Of a stretch of 64,000 nucleotides of DNA, positions 1 through 10,956 are shown piece by piece; positions within the stretch are counted from its first letter, which is position 1; each line of letters opens with the position of its first letter. The stretch spans positions 25,843,001-25,907,000 of the forward strand of contig OX327706.1 in assembly GCA_946807835.1 (NCBI GenBank). Direction: 5' to 3'. The translations under genes were made by a program, and so were the position numbers. This stretch comes from Ailanthus altissimus. Its lineage: Eukaryota; Streptophyta; Magnoliopsida; Sapindales; Simaroubaceae. The notes beneath the pieces are model-generated. The model saw only the letters and a list, made by a program, of their open reading frames with translations. It did not search any database and was not told the DNA's origin.

Positions 1-769
1 AAAAAAATAAAACACTAAAAATTTATAGTAATTCAGTTCTTGTAAACTTACTTATATTCAATGCTTGAGCTGAATAAAATACCTAACATTATACTATAAC
101 TCAAAATCATGTGGAATAAAATGTAGAAATGTTCCAACATTCTCTCTAGACAATTTTTTTTTTTAGAACTGTTTCTGTATTTAAAAATTGCTATTCTTCA
201 TCTCTCTATGTCTTTATGTACTTGAAGAGATCGGAGAAAACTTTAGTTCCTTATCTATATCTCTTTTTTTTTTTTTAATCTAAAATAAATAAAGAAGAAT
301 TGATTGATTAAAGACCCTGAAGTCTTTATATAGAGTTTGCTTTAAGGCCTCTTTAATTATTCACCTTGAGAAAGATTTCAACTTATTTCTGGTAAGAAAG
401 AGGAAAATACTTTATCTTTATTTAAAAACTTAATTATTTTATGACCGATATTCTTTACAACTGTATTTGTAATATCTTCCCCGTAACTATTAGTATGAAA
501 ATTAATCTGTGTAGCTTGGTATAAACGGACAGAAACCGAGGCCACGAAACTATATAATAAAAGAGGCAAACTTTATCTTTGAATAAGAAAACTCAAAAAC
601 TTACACCATGGGAAGCCAAGTTGTACCGAGCATTTTGTAATTCTTTGCGAACTGTTCCTGTCAGCCAGACGGTAATGCTGTAACAATTGTAGAACAATGG
701 AAACAAAACCAGGGGGATTCCATCTATTTATTATTATTATTATTATTATTATTTTGTTATCATGGCATG
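1..769. other. Spacer, no gene recognised
   Basis: AT-rich sequence with several poly-T runs and a perfect (ATT)n microsatellite at about 728-754. Short open frames on the minus strand have no recognisable motif. Nothing else supportable is seen before the kinesin relic begins near 770. Confidence 0.6.
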
Positions 770-945
770 CACAATGGTTTTGGTTCTGATTCCTGAAGCT
801 CTCAACTCATTCTCCAATCTAGCTAATTCTCTTAGCAAATGTTTCGCCCACAATTTATCTCGGACATTATAATGATGTTGATTTGTGCATTACCAGTCTC
901 TTCGACAAAACAATTCTCTCAAAATATCACACATCACAAGTGTTA
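770..945 (-). pseudogene. Degenerate KIN-7 kinesin fragment
   Basis: Read on the minus strand, this stretch resembles part of exon 9 of the intact kinesin at 14416-14752. It matches the segment after the motor domain, with recognisable blocks like NAQINI followed by an [16 protein letters not shown] helix. The plus-strand run TCATTCTCCAATCT is shared almost exactly with the intact gene near 14,490. The reading frame is broken by stops and small indels, and no motor-domain exons flank it. It is therefore a relic of a second KIN-7 copy or of a partial duplication. The outer limits are approximate. Confidence 0.7.
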
Positions 946-1186
946 AGTACTGTAGCTGTAAATATCCACCTTTAGATTCGTTTTAGAGTCCACATGATGT
1001 AGCAGTGCTTCCATACTTTAGAAGCACAATAGTTAAAATGTTTAATAAATATAATTTTTACTCTGAAATTAGTTATTTATGAAAATATTAATTAAAAATT
1101 ATTGGAATATGATTTAGAGATCAAGCTAAGTATGTAAAGTATGTGAAAATTGAAGACGGACGCAAAAAGAGATAAAAAATGAAGAA

Positions 1187-1826
1187 GTGTGTAACAAGCG
1201 CCAACGCCTTGCACTAGATGATCAGTGCCGCGGCGCCCAAACGGGTGCGTGCCAGTGCCACAGCGATGGACGCTGAACTCCGCGGCGCTGGACGCATAAA
1301 CAGTATCCCGAAATTAGAAACTTCCTTATTTCATCTCCTATTTGTTTCAGGACTCCTTAATACGACTCTTACACGTATAAGATAAACTTATGACGTGCTT
1401 CAGGACTCCCTAACTTTGTCTCCCATATGTCAATATATTTTTGTGATCAAGAAAGAGATCATAGTGATCATAGAATACATCTTTGTGATAGATTGTGAGA
1501 TCTTTGTGATTTTTAGTAAAAGAAAATTTTTAGATTGAGAAAAGAGAATTTTTTTTTGTGAATTTTTATTGTAAAAGACATACTTTGTGAGTGCCTGGTA
1601 ATTCAATAAAATAAGAGAGTGATTTTAATCCACCGTAAACATAAACAAGTTACCGAACCACGTAAATAGTGTATGTTCTTCTTCTACCATTTTCCTCTTT
1701 AATTCTTTAATAACTTATTCTACATTATTTACTTGAATAATTTTATTTGTTTGTGTGCTTTCACTTCAACGTTATTAAATATTCACTTTCTTCCATTCTA
1801 TAAATAATCCTTCCTATTCACAACAA
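1187..1826 (+). mobile_element. Probable solo LTR (copia-like)
   Basis: The block starts with TGTGTAACAAG and ends near ATTCACAACA. It contains a GC-rich head (about 1198-1300), and near 1650 the motif CGAACCACGTAAAT. That motif is also found in the LTRs of the copia element at 45.8 kb and 53.0 kb (GAACCACGTAAAT). No gag or pol sequence follows it, so it is best read as a solo LTR. I could not define a target-site duplication. Orientation is inferred from the shared motif. Confidence 0.5.
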
Positions 1827-2053
1827 TTGTGGCTTTAAAGCAGCAAAAATTCTATATACCAAACAGAACCTTAAACTTTTTAGGCAATTGCTTGACCAAA
1901 AATTTTCACCGTACAAGGAACCGAGCCTTTCAATACTTAATGATAATGTGTCATGAAAAGCTAAATCCAGCGTTCAAAAACAACTGCATTGCAGTAAAGT
2001 AATGACCTTTAACAGAAGCCGACTTAGCTTTATATTTGCATAGCATAAAATTA

Positions 2054-4630
2054 TTAGCTCTTGGCCCAAAAACCATGAAAACCAAGCGGGAAATTGAAAT
2101 GCCTGGGGACTTCAAGTCTTGCTACGAGTGCATCAGCTTCTCCAATCCTCTTGGGGTTCAAAACAACAAGAAAGCACCTCTGTACAGAAACTGCATACTG
2201 CAAAATAATTAGATATTAATAATTGAATCCAACAATAACAAGATTAAAGTGGTAACTGATATGTTGATTTGTCACCTCAATAACAAGAAGGTAACCATCA
2301 TCCTCTCCAACTCCTTTTGGCACAAAGATAGGCTCACCAATAAATCTTCGAGCTCCAACAGACCATGTATGAGCAGATTTTGTTAATACATTTAGCTTCA
2401 CCACCGTGTCGAATGGGAAATGCGGCAAAGTTTTGCGCGATCCTGAAGATGTCGCTGCATAAATGCATGTATTTTTGTTGCCAGAAAATGTTGGGTTGAT
2501 GATCGGAAAATCTGATGGCTTATTCCATTGATTCAATGGCTCCACACTACATTTTTGGCAGTTGCCATTGGCATCTAAGCTGATAGAAACCTGTGTCGCA
2601 CGGGTATATTATTTAACACCGTAGTAAATAAACACAATTTAGTAATGCAATTGCAAACAAGAAAATAGTGTTTATCAATTTGTGAACAATATGCATTCTC
2701 TGTAAATGTCTAGTGATTGTCGTTGAAGCAAATAGATTTAAGGACTAATATTATTACCTGAAAAAGATGGGGCAACAACTCATGTTCACGCTCTTTTACA
2801 TTCATGATTGAAGGGTCTAGTCTACGACTTTGCCAATCGTATCCTGTCTAGTCAACAACAAAGTTTTCAAGAATTTATGTAATGTTGCAGAAAGCAGAGA
2901 ATTGATAGCTGTTGTCTTTCACTAAATGTGACTTACCGAATAGGTTTTGGAAATTAAACCACTGATAGGAACAAGAGCAAGCATGTATTTGAATCTCTGA
3001 ATTCCCATCGACATCACGAACTTCAAAAGCATTACCAACATGGAGTAGCCACATCTGCGAAGGAGCTTCCACAGGCACATTCCAATCTCGAAATCCAATA
3101 TTAGATTCGTTTTGGGATCGTGGAAGCAAGTAAATGGGAGACGTGGGCTTGCTGGGGTTCACTGACAATGCTGATATCATTGGAGATGATCCAAAAACTG
3201 CCGTCATAGATCCTGCGCTTAAACATGCAATGCATGCGTCATAGCTATATAAAAATAAATATATTAAACCATGCAATTGATTGAATAGAAATACAGTAGT
3301 GTTCTGTAATTCGTTACCGAGGAGATCAAGCTTGATGCGGTTGGCGAATAATATGTAATGAGTATCAGTGAAAGCCCAGTCATGGATCATCAAGTGATCG
3401 GGAATGTTGAATTCCCGCTTCTGCAACAACTTGAAGTTCGAGTCAAATTCTGCAAACATTAATAGATTAATTACTAGGTGTCTGGTATATGCTGTATAGT
3501 ATAGATTTCTATTTTTTTTTTTTGAAAATTTGGTTGCAGCAGGAAAACAAAAAAGCAACAAAGAACACGCACATGATTAAGCGCATGATATCTCTAACTC
3601 TAGCCACGTTTCTTAAAAACCAAAAAACTCGTATTCTCTTACCGTGAAATGTAAAATTACTGCGCGGCAACAGCATATCCTCTGCATTGCATGACAGGGT
3701 AAGAAGTCTGTTCCTTCGAGCGTCAAGCTTGTAGTGAGACAACAACCGCTTTGGAGGCATTTTAAACACTCCTGTCAAATGCATATACATTAATTTATGT
3801 ATCTATTTTCATGTGTATGTATTAATTAATCTATGATATCTAAGTTTTAATCGACAAATTAAATGTAAAAACGTACCATGTAAAACAGGCTTCAACATCT
3901 TCGCGGCTACATCCCATACGTCCTCATTCTTCTTCCTGTCGTCCGGGAAAGACTCGCGACCGTCGATCACTTGAAAACTCCCGATCGTAATCAACGTCCC
4001 CAATTCAATCTCATAAGGGTCCCCACCTTCCCACAAGCACAGCAACTTGCTGCCCCACTTCAAAACACTAGTATTAGCCACATTCTTCATCACCTTTGTG
4101 TTACCGAATTTCTTCCCTCCTTTCAACACTGAAAATGGACCCCGGTGTGTAAACCGCCACGTGTCAGTCTGGGGATCATGCTCCTCTACCTGCGCCTCAG
4201 TTGTTATGTACTTAGCCATGAATTTCACCTTTCCGCTGACCCCGTCAATATCAAAGGCCCTGAGATAGCCATGGCCGTCCAACGGGTGCACCGTCGAGCC
4301 ATGGTCGTCTGTAAACAATCCCGGCCCAGTTAAATAGTAGGTGCCGGGAGGAAAGTCCGGCGGGATTGCACCGTCGACGACGCGCAGAGTGATGGGTTCT
4401 GTTGTTTCCGATCTTTGCGACATAAATAAAAATTGATAGTCCCAATACGCAGCTGTAGAATCATCATCATCATCAAGGATGGAAAGATTGTTGTTATCGG
4501 GTGTGGAAATGGTTACTGCTTTTGGTGATTTAGCTGGTGGCCATGAAACTTGATGCAACGAAGAGAGTGCTAACGGCGAAAGAAATCTTGTGGGAAGAAT
4601 ATTAATATTATGGAGTCGGATGGCCTGCAT
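2054..4630 (-). CDS. CCD7: Carotenoid cleavage dioxygenase 7
   Basis: Seven exons (minus strand, in order): 4630-3877, 3771-3643, 3449-3318, 3212-2937, 2843-2758, 2590-2276, 2197-2054. All have GT-AG borders and a continuous frame, giving 611 residues, the usual length for CCD7. The start is the ATG at 4630; the frame is open further upstream but without an ATG. The first ~35 residues look like a plastid transit peptide. The block DHGSTVHPLDGHGYLRAF and the N-terminal WDYQFLFMSQRSE match the CCD7 clade better than CCD1, CCD4, CCD8 or NCED. The four iron-binding histidines of the family are present at about H264 (LSHYKLD), H317 (IHDWAFT), H396 (LLHVGNAFE) and H605 (GFHGFW). By family knowledge, the enzyme cleaves 9-cis-beta-carotene at the 9',10' bond in plastids, giving beta-ionone and 9-cis-beta-apo-10'-carotenal, the substrate of CCD8 on the way to carlactone and strigolactones. 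No truncation or missing catalytic residue is seen. The gene appears functional. Confidence 0.93.
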
Positions 4631-4679
4631 TTTCTCTGCGAGTGATTTGAGTTGGTCCAAACTGCAATGAAGAAGGTGA

Positions 4680-7600
4680 CAGGGATTAACATATAATACA
4701 AGAATATTATTCTTCGTGACAATAAAAATAAAGTATTAACGTTGGCTTTATGTTGTGTTAATTGCATGATCAGCCGGTGATGAAGCTGCATAATTAATTT
4801 GGGATTTAATTAAGAAACTTTGGACCTTTGAATCGTTAAATGTGCGATCTATCATGGAAGACATGAATCAATTTAATTTGAGCATAGATACATGGCAGAC
4901 AAAATAATATTTATGTTTCTGTAATCTTGTGGCAATATATATATGTATATATATATATATATATATAGTATGCACCTATTAATTAAAAAACTATAATTAA
5001 TGGAAAATGGATATTTGTTATATAAGTGATGACGGGTATATAATGGCGAATAGTACAATTTGCAATATAAATTTCTCTATTGAAATTAATAATATAATAA
5101 AATATGTTAGTAAAATTAAAATAAAACGATTTTAGAATAGACAAATCTTATAGACAAATCTTGGATTAATGTAATAATAAATGCATTAAGCGACAGTTGA
5201 TTGCATTTTCTAGCTCACTGAGGAGTCATGATTGAAATGGGAATTTGGTGGTTTGAGAATAAGAATAATGGAAACGCATTTGTCTTGAAGTTGCGCTACA
5301 AATATTAAATGACTGCACTAATAAAACACTCATTAAGAGTTTGATTCCGAAGAGGAGACTTGGTGGGATACCGCCAGAAAAATGACAAAAAAAAAAAAAA
5401 AAAAGGGGGCCACAACCACATCACACGTAGTTAAGATGCTTGTGAATGTGTGCTTGAATCATCGAATTCGAATAAAAATAAAGAATAATAATTATATTTT
5501 AATATATATTGTATTTGTTATTTTTATATTTCAATTTTTGCAGTCAAATTTTGTTGACCAGCGACCATATTTCGATTTTCAACCATATCTTTTTTTTTTA
5601 AATCACTTATTTTTATTGATGAGATTTATTTATTTTTCTTATTAATTCGTTAATTGGTATGATTTTATGATAATACACTCGCGAGGATTTATCATTTTTA
5701 TAGGCATTTAATATTTATTGCATAATATTATTATTTTTTATATAAAGAATGAAGGTTTTAAATTGAAGAATTTTATTTCAGTAAAAGAATAATGCATTGT
5801 AAACTCTTCTTCGCTTATGAAAAAATAAAAAAATAGGCAGAAGTCTCCTTATTAACTCAAACGGTTTTGGATGAAAAGACTTATTTAGCCTTTTTTGTTG
5901 TTGGTTTTGAATTGTTAGCACATGGATGAACTACATGCTTATTTTGTGCTTCTAATCCGAATCTGCGATTGAATTGAGATATATTTTTAACTTTTAACTT
6001 TCATTATGCTTATGTAATTGAATATGATTGAGAAGAAAGACATCTGCACTGCATACAATTTCGAAATTTAAGTGAATCATTGACAAACGGCATTGGTGAA
6101 GCCATTTTTCTTAAACTATTTGAATCTGTCAGGAATTAGTTTGGACTTTATGTGAGCTAAAGAGCCTATTATTTAATAATGGATGTATTATCTTGGTGCC
6201 TTTAAATAATATGAATGAAAATTAAGTTGCCAAAGACAAATTTTAATTATGCTAATAAGAGATGATAACTTAGGGTTGTCAATGTCTTTGAATAATATGC
6301 ATAAAGATTTTTTTAAAAAAAAAGAATTTGTATTTGACTTTTTTGAAAAATAATTAAAATCTAAAAAATTTAAAAAAAATAATTTTGATTATGTTTTGAA
6401 AGCCTACACAACATAATTTATACATCAATTTAAAAGTTTTAAATTGAGATATCATAATTCTAATACTATCACATCTTATTATCGCTTGCAATGATGAGTC
6501 TGATATAGCATATAAGATTTTAATTATTTTAACTAAGTAGACGCGTTTTAAGTGAAAAACATTTGCATAAAATTTAAATATATATATATATATAAAGATA
6601 AATAATGCGTGCTTGAAATTCAAAGTAGACAATATCTATTTGATTATTAAGCTTAAATGTTATAAATATGATATGTTCAAATTATGATCTTTCAAAGTTT
6701 AAGTGCACATGACATATCCTACATCACATATGATGTGATTAACTTCTTATCCTACTATGTTTTCTACTAATTCTTCCGTAAGTTAAATTATTTGCTCATA
6801 TATTATTGTTTTTTTGATGTTCTATTAACAATACATGACATAAATTGATGAATTAGGATCTTTTATCCCTCAAATACTGTGGCATTACATGATAGTTGAT
6901 GAACATAAAGACTTGCACATCTTTCTACTCTGTATACATATATGTTTTAGTTCTTTGTTTTAAGTAACAAATCTGTATTAGTAGCTGCTGGCTGACCGAA
7001 TTCATATTTATCCCATATCGAAGTCAAATAAGATAATATAGATTAACATTCAATTACATAAACAGCCATATGATGGATTTTTTTGTACATTCGTGGATCA
7101 TTTAATATTATATGTTAGGAAATTAGGTTCTTAAATTTGATTTCATTTAGATATCAACTTTAGTTTTAATTCTGATATTATTTATTGAGATTTTTACGTG
7201 TTTTAACATAATTCATTGGTAGTTTAGCACCTTAAAACTCTAAGTATATATGGAAGATTTTACTAACAAATAAAACAAGAATAAAAAAAAAATCAAACAC
7301 ATAATAGATATAGATATATATATATATATATAAACAATCGATCACATAAGATATAAAAAATTTATATGGTTTGATAACAAATGCTTATGTTCATGGTGGA
7401 TCACGGGATCTTAACTTATTTTATTTATATAATTCACAAAAAACTTTCAAATTATAAAGATCTCTTACAAAAGATAAAGAATATATTAATAGACGAGCTC
7501 TTTAAAGAATATATCAGTACTCTTTTGTATACTCAGCACTCAAGCGCGCCCTTGACATTCTTTCATGTACTCAGTGCCCTAAAGCTGCCTAAACTCTTTG

Positions 7601-8084
7601 TTCGGCATTCTCGTACATGTTTTTTTTTTATTCTTGATCAATTTAAAGAGTTTACAAGGGTTTATATAAACTCTAAAATATCTCTAAAAATCTTATTTTT
7701 TGTTAGAGTAGGAGTCCACATGTTTAATGAATTCAAAACTAACTCAAATTAATTAAAACGACTTAAAATGCATATTTTTTTAAAGCCGGCACCACGCCAC
7801 TATAGCCCAACGTCGCTATACTAGTGCAATTTTGACTTGGTGCCGTGGCGTTGCAGATTCTGAGTTTCATGACAGCCAATGTTGTGGTGCATAGGCTTGG
7901 AAAATATTCCCTTCGCGTGTTTTGATTCCCTCCTTCCTTTTGGCTCTCATTTTCGTCTCTTTTCTTGTACGTTCAATATGTACTCATTTTCGTGTCAACT
8001 TCTCATTAGTTTTTAATTCAATATTATACTCAAATACGTTTTTAAATTACCAAATTCTAATAATATGCTACAACAGTGACTAAT
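4680..8084. other. Spacer upstream of CCD7
   Basis: AT-rich intergenic DNA. The CCD7 promoter would lie immediately right of 4630. Microsatellite-like (AT)n tracts occur at about 4937-4966, 6581-6594 and 7312-7332. A poly-A run lies at 5386-5404. A slightly GC-richer pocket (7780-7870) resembles repeat-derived DNA. The open frame at 7381-7752 has a biased composition (rich in F, I and K) and no recognisable domain, so I do not call it. Confidence 0.55.
4937..4966. repeat. (AT)n microsatellite
   Basis: Alternating A/T with one G interruption, about 300 bp upstream of the CCD7 start. It could be a length-variable site in the promoter region. Confidence 0.8.
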
Positions 8085-9546
8085 TGTAACACCTGTGTCA
8101 TAGGGGGAGAGAGAGTTAATGGCAACAAAAAAAAAAGAGCAAGCAGTGGTCGTTATATATATATAATTGTTTTATTTTCTTCGTTTAAGAAAAAGCAAGT
8201 AAAACAGAAGAAGAAACGAAGCAAAAGCTAAAACAAAGAAAGAAGAAGAAAAACCGAGGGAAAGAAAAGAAAAAAAAGAAGAGAAAGGAAGAAAAAGAAA
8301 CCGAGAAGATAGAAAAAGAGAAAGAGAAGAAGAAAATAAAGAGCAGCCAAGAGAAATAAAAAAAAAAATAGAAAATTTTAGAAAATTAATTTGAGTAGTT
8401 AAATATATACCCAGTGATTTAACGGGTAATAATTTTACGATATTAAAATATTTATAAAATATATTTGTATTAATGATGCATTTTTACACCTTATGATATA
8501 GAAGGTGAACCGATAGCCGGTAGATCTCAAAATTCAGAACCAGTTCAAGATTAGCGCACTTTTGTGAGTGGATAACTATATATATTTTATATGTTTTTAA
8601 TACAGCCGTTTATGATTAAATTACGCGTTATCAGATTTAGTTATAATTTATTTTAGACAGATAAATATTTATGCTATTTAGTATATTTAGTAATGTTTTA
8701 AAATTTATTATAGTATAGTTTATGATTATGTTCAGCATAGAAATATTTATTTTAGAACAATTATACTTTTATGATATTATATAGTAGTGGTTTTTGAACC
8801 ACCACATTCGTACCCTCCCCTTTAGTGTAGTTGCTATGCGCATGCGTTAGACCAGTTTAATTTGCTTTATTCGAGCGATGCAACATTCCGCTAGGTTAGA
8901 CCAACTCAGATCCCCCGCTCTGCCTGTACGTGAGTTACTCCGCCAGGTTAAACTAGATTTTTTCGGGTACAAGTATGGTGTGGTTTTTAATATATATATG
9001 TAGTACATATTTTCAGAGCTATGTTACATATATTCAGCCTGATAATAAATTTTATGATAGTTTATGCTTTCAGATTTTCAGATCTCCAGTATTATGTTAT
9101 AATTTTAATTTTAGCACAGATTTTTATGACAACTTATATTTCATTATAAGTTTATTGACTACTCAGTATACAGCTTCATAATTATTCTATCTTATAGATT
9201 TATACATGTACAATATATATAAAGTATATAATATTTTTAGATTATGTCCACTCACTAAGTCACAAGCTCACCCTTTTTTTTATTTGTCATATTTTTTCTA
9301 GGTTGTCACAGGAATTTGTGCAGTGTGATACAATCATCACATTTTGAGGTTAGCTCACGACACGCATAGCTGCGTAAGTATTTCAGTCTGTGTATTTGTA
9401 TATCTTTTTATATATTTGAGTACATGTGTACACTTTTTGTTGAGGCAAGTAACATCATTGTATCATATATATGTATGAGTAAAGAATATGTTAATTTTAC
9501 GTTATCGCAGAATTCGTCTTGATTCTCGAAAAGGGTTCGGATCAAG
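8085..9546 (+). mobile_element. Degenerate solo-LTR-like block (gypsy-type)
   Basis: It begins with TGTAACACC, a common start of plant Ty3/gypsy LTRs. A long purine-rich tract follows (about 8186-8390), as in the solo LTR at 47.6 kb. There are several short TAGACCA/GTTA-rich direct repeats at 8840-8960 and a TCCACTCACTAAGT block at about 9247. It ends near GGGTTCGGATCA, a plausible decayed version of the usual gypsy LTR end. No coding domain was seen and no clear target-site duplication could be found, so the limits are inferred. Confidence 0.42.
8186..8390 (+). repeat. Polypurine (A/G) tract
   Basis: About 200 bases composed almost entirely of A and G (GAAGAAGAAA-type), with only scattered C and very few T. 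It lies inside the LTR-like block and resembles the shorter AGAAGAAGAAG tract in the solo LTR at about 47,625-47,690. Confidence 0.8.
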
Positions 9547-10956
9547 TCTTGCCACTGATATCATGCTAGTAAGATAGGCCACATGTTGATAATTTCTTTC
9601 TCCTTTTTCTCCTCTCTTTTCTCGTAGATATTGCAGATTGTCAATGCCTTGTTTTCCATATGATATGAAATATGAATTTAAGAAAGTTTGTGTCCGGTCA
9701 ATTTGGTAGTCATTTGACAGTCATTGGCTGCAAACTCAGAAGAAACTTTTATACTTACTTTCTGAATATCTGAAGATTTTTGTGAATTGTCTAAAGCTTC
9801 AAACTCCACATGCCAAGAATTGGTTACAAAGACAGATCAGATAATTCAGAGTGGTACATTTTCGCACTCCACATGTCATACGCTTCCATATCATCTATGC
9901 TTTTCAAGTCTTGTAATACAACGATGAAAATTTGTGATTTAAGCTGTTTGGTTACTGAGAAATTGAATGAGACGGGAAAATCTGATGATGGGCTTCTAAG
10001 CAACTTTATTAACTAATTTGAAAGAGAATTAAATCATGAACTCAACTGGTATTTATACGTACTCATCTCAGATGAGTACTTTCTAGAAGCGATATGATCT
10101 GACAAACACATGAACAAGCTTTTGGCGGGAAACTAACTCTTTGGAACAAACTTTCATTCTTGAGTCTCTTCGCTGCCAAACAAGCTTTAGTCAGCATCTA
10201 ATCATCGAACCAACTGAAATACTTGTTCTATCTATTTCTGTGAGTACATAGAGTATTTTTGTGAAAATCAAAAAGAAATATAAGAAAATATTATTCTTCA
10301 ATTATTAATGGAGTGGGATGGATTTAAAACTCCTTATCTCGTCTCCGCCCGTTGCATATTAAATATATAAAATATAATTTAGTATAAACTTAATTATGTT
10401 ATTAAGTATTTATAAAACATTATCTCAATCAATGTGATGGCACCATGAACCAAAACAAAATGAATAGTCGATAGTCGTATTCGTACATCGTCGACCTCAA
10501 AATCTGGCTATCCTCGATTTGATGGCACCGTCGGTGATGCTTGTTTTTCAAATTCGTTGATCAAATGAAACGCATTGGTACTCGACGGCCGCAACTGTTT
10601 CCGACTTGTAAAGTTTTGCGGCTCCATCTAGATGGCAAGCAAAAGAGGAAACAGGATTTTTCCATTTGCTTAATGTAAATTCTAGCGTAGGAATTAGTTA
10701 TGGTATATGTAACATATAAAAGTAAAGAAATTAGTGACTTGAAAACTAGAAAAAACTATGCATTTAATTTGTAAATAGCTATATATGGCACTCCCTTGTG
10801 TGCATACTCTCTAGCATGAGATTTACAAGCTCTTTAGCAATAAATCACAACCTAATCAGAAGACGCGTACAAACTAAAGATCTATGAAAATTAAGAAACC
10901 ACCATGTAAATGAACCGTAGGGTTATCAATTAGGCTGGAGGTGCTACAAAATCAGC
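9547..10956. other. Spacer between LTR block and KIN-7 3' end
   Basis: There is no supportable gene. Two pockets have a less AT-biased composition: about 9800-10,015 (an open frame of 68 codons with no recognised motif) and about 10,440-10,640. Either may be a decayed gene fragment, but I cannot identify a family. Confidence 0.5.

Noticed and set aside
4047..4445. Plus- and minus-strand frames overlapping CCD7 exon 1
   Set aside because: Alternative frames of the GC-richer first exon of CCD7.
7381..7752. 123-codon plus-strand frame
   Set aside because: Low-complexity F/I/K-rich translation typical of AT-rich noncoding DNA, with no motif and no exon context.
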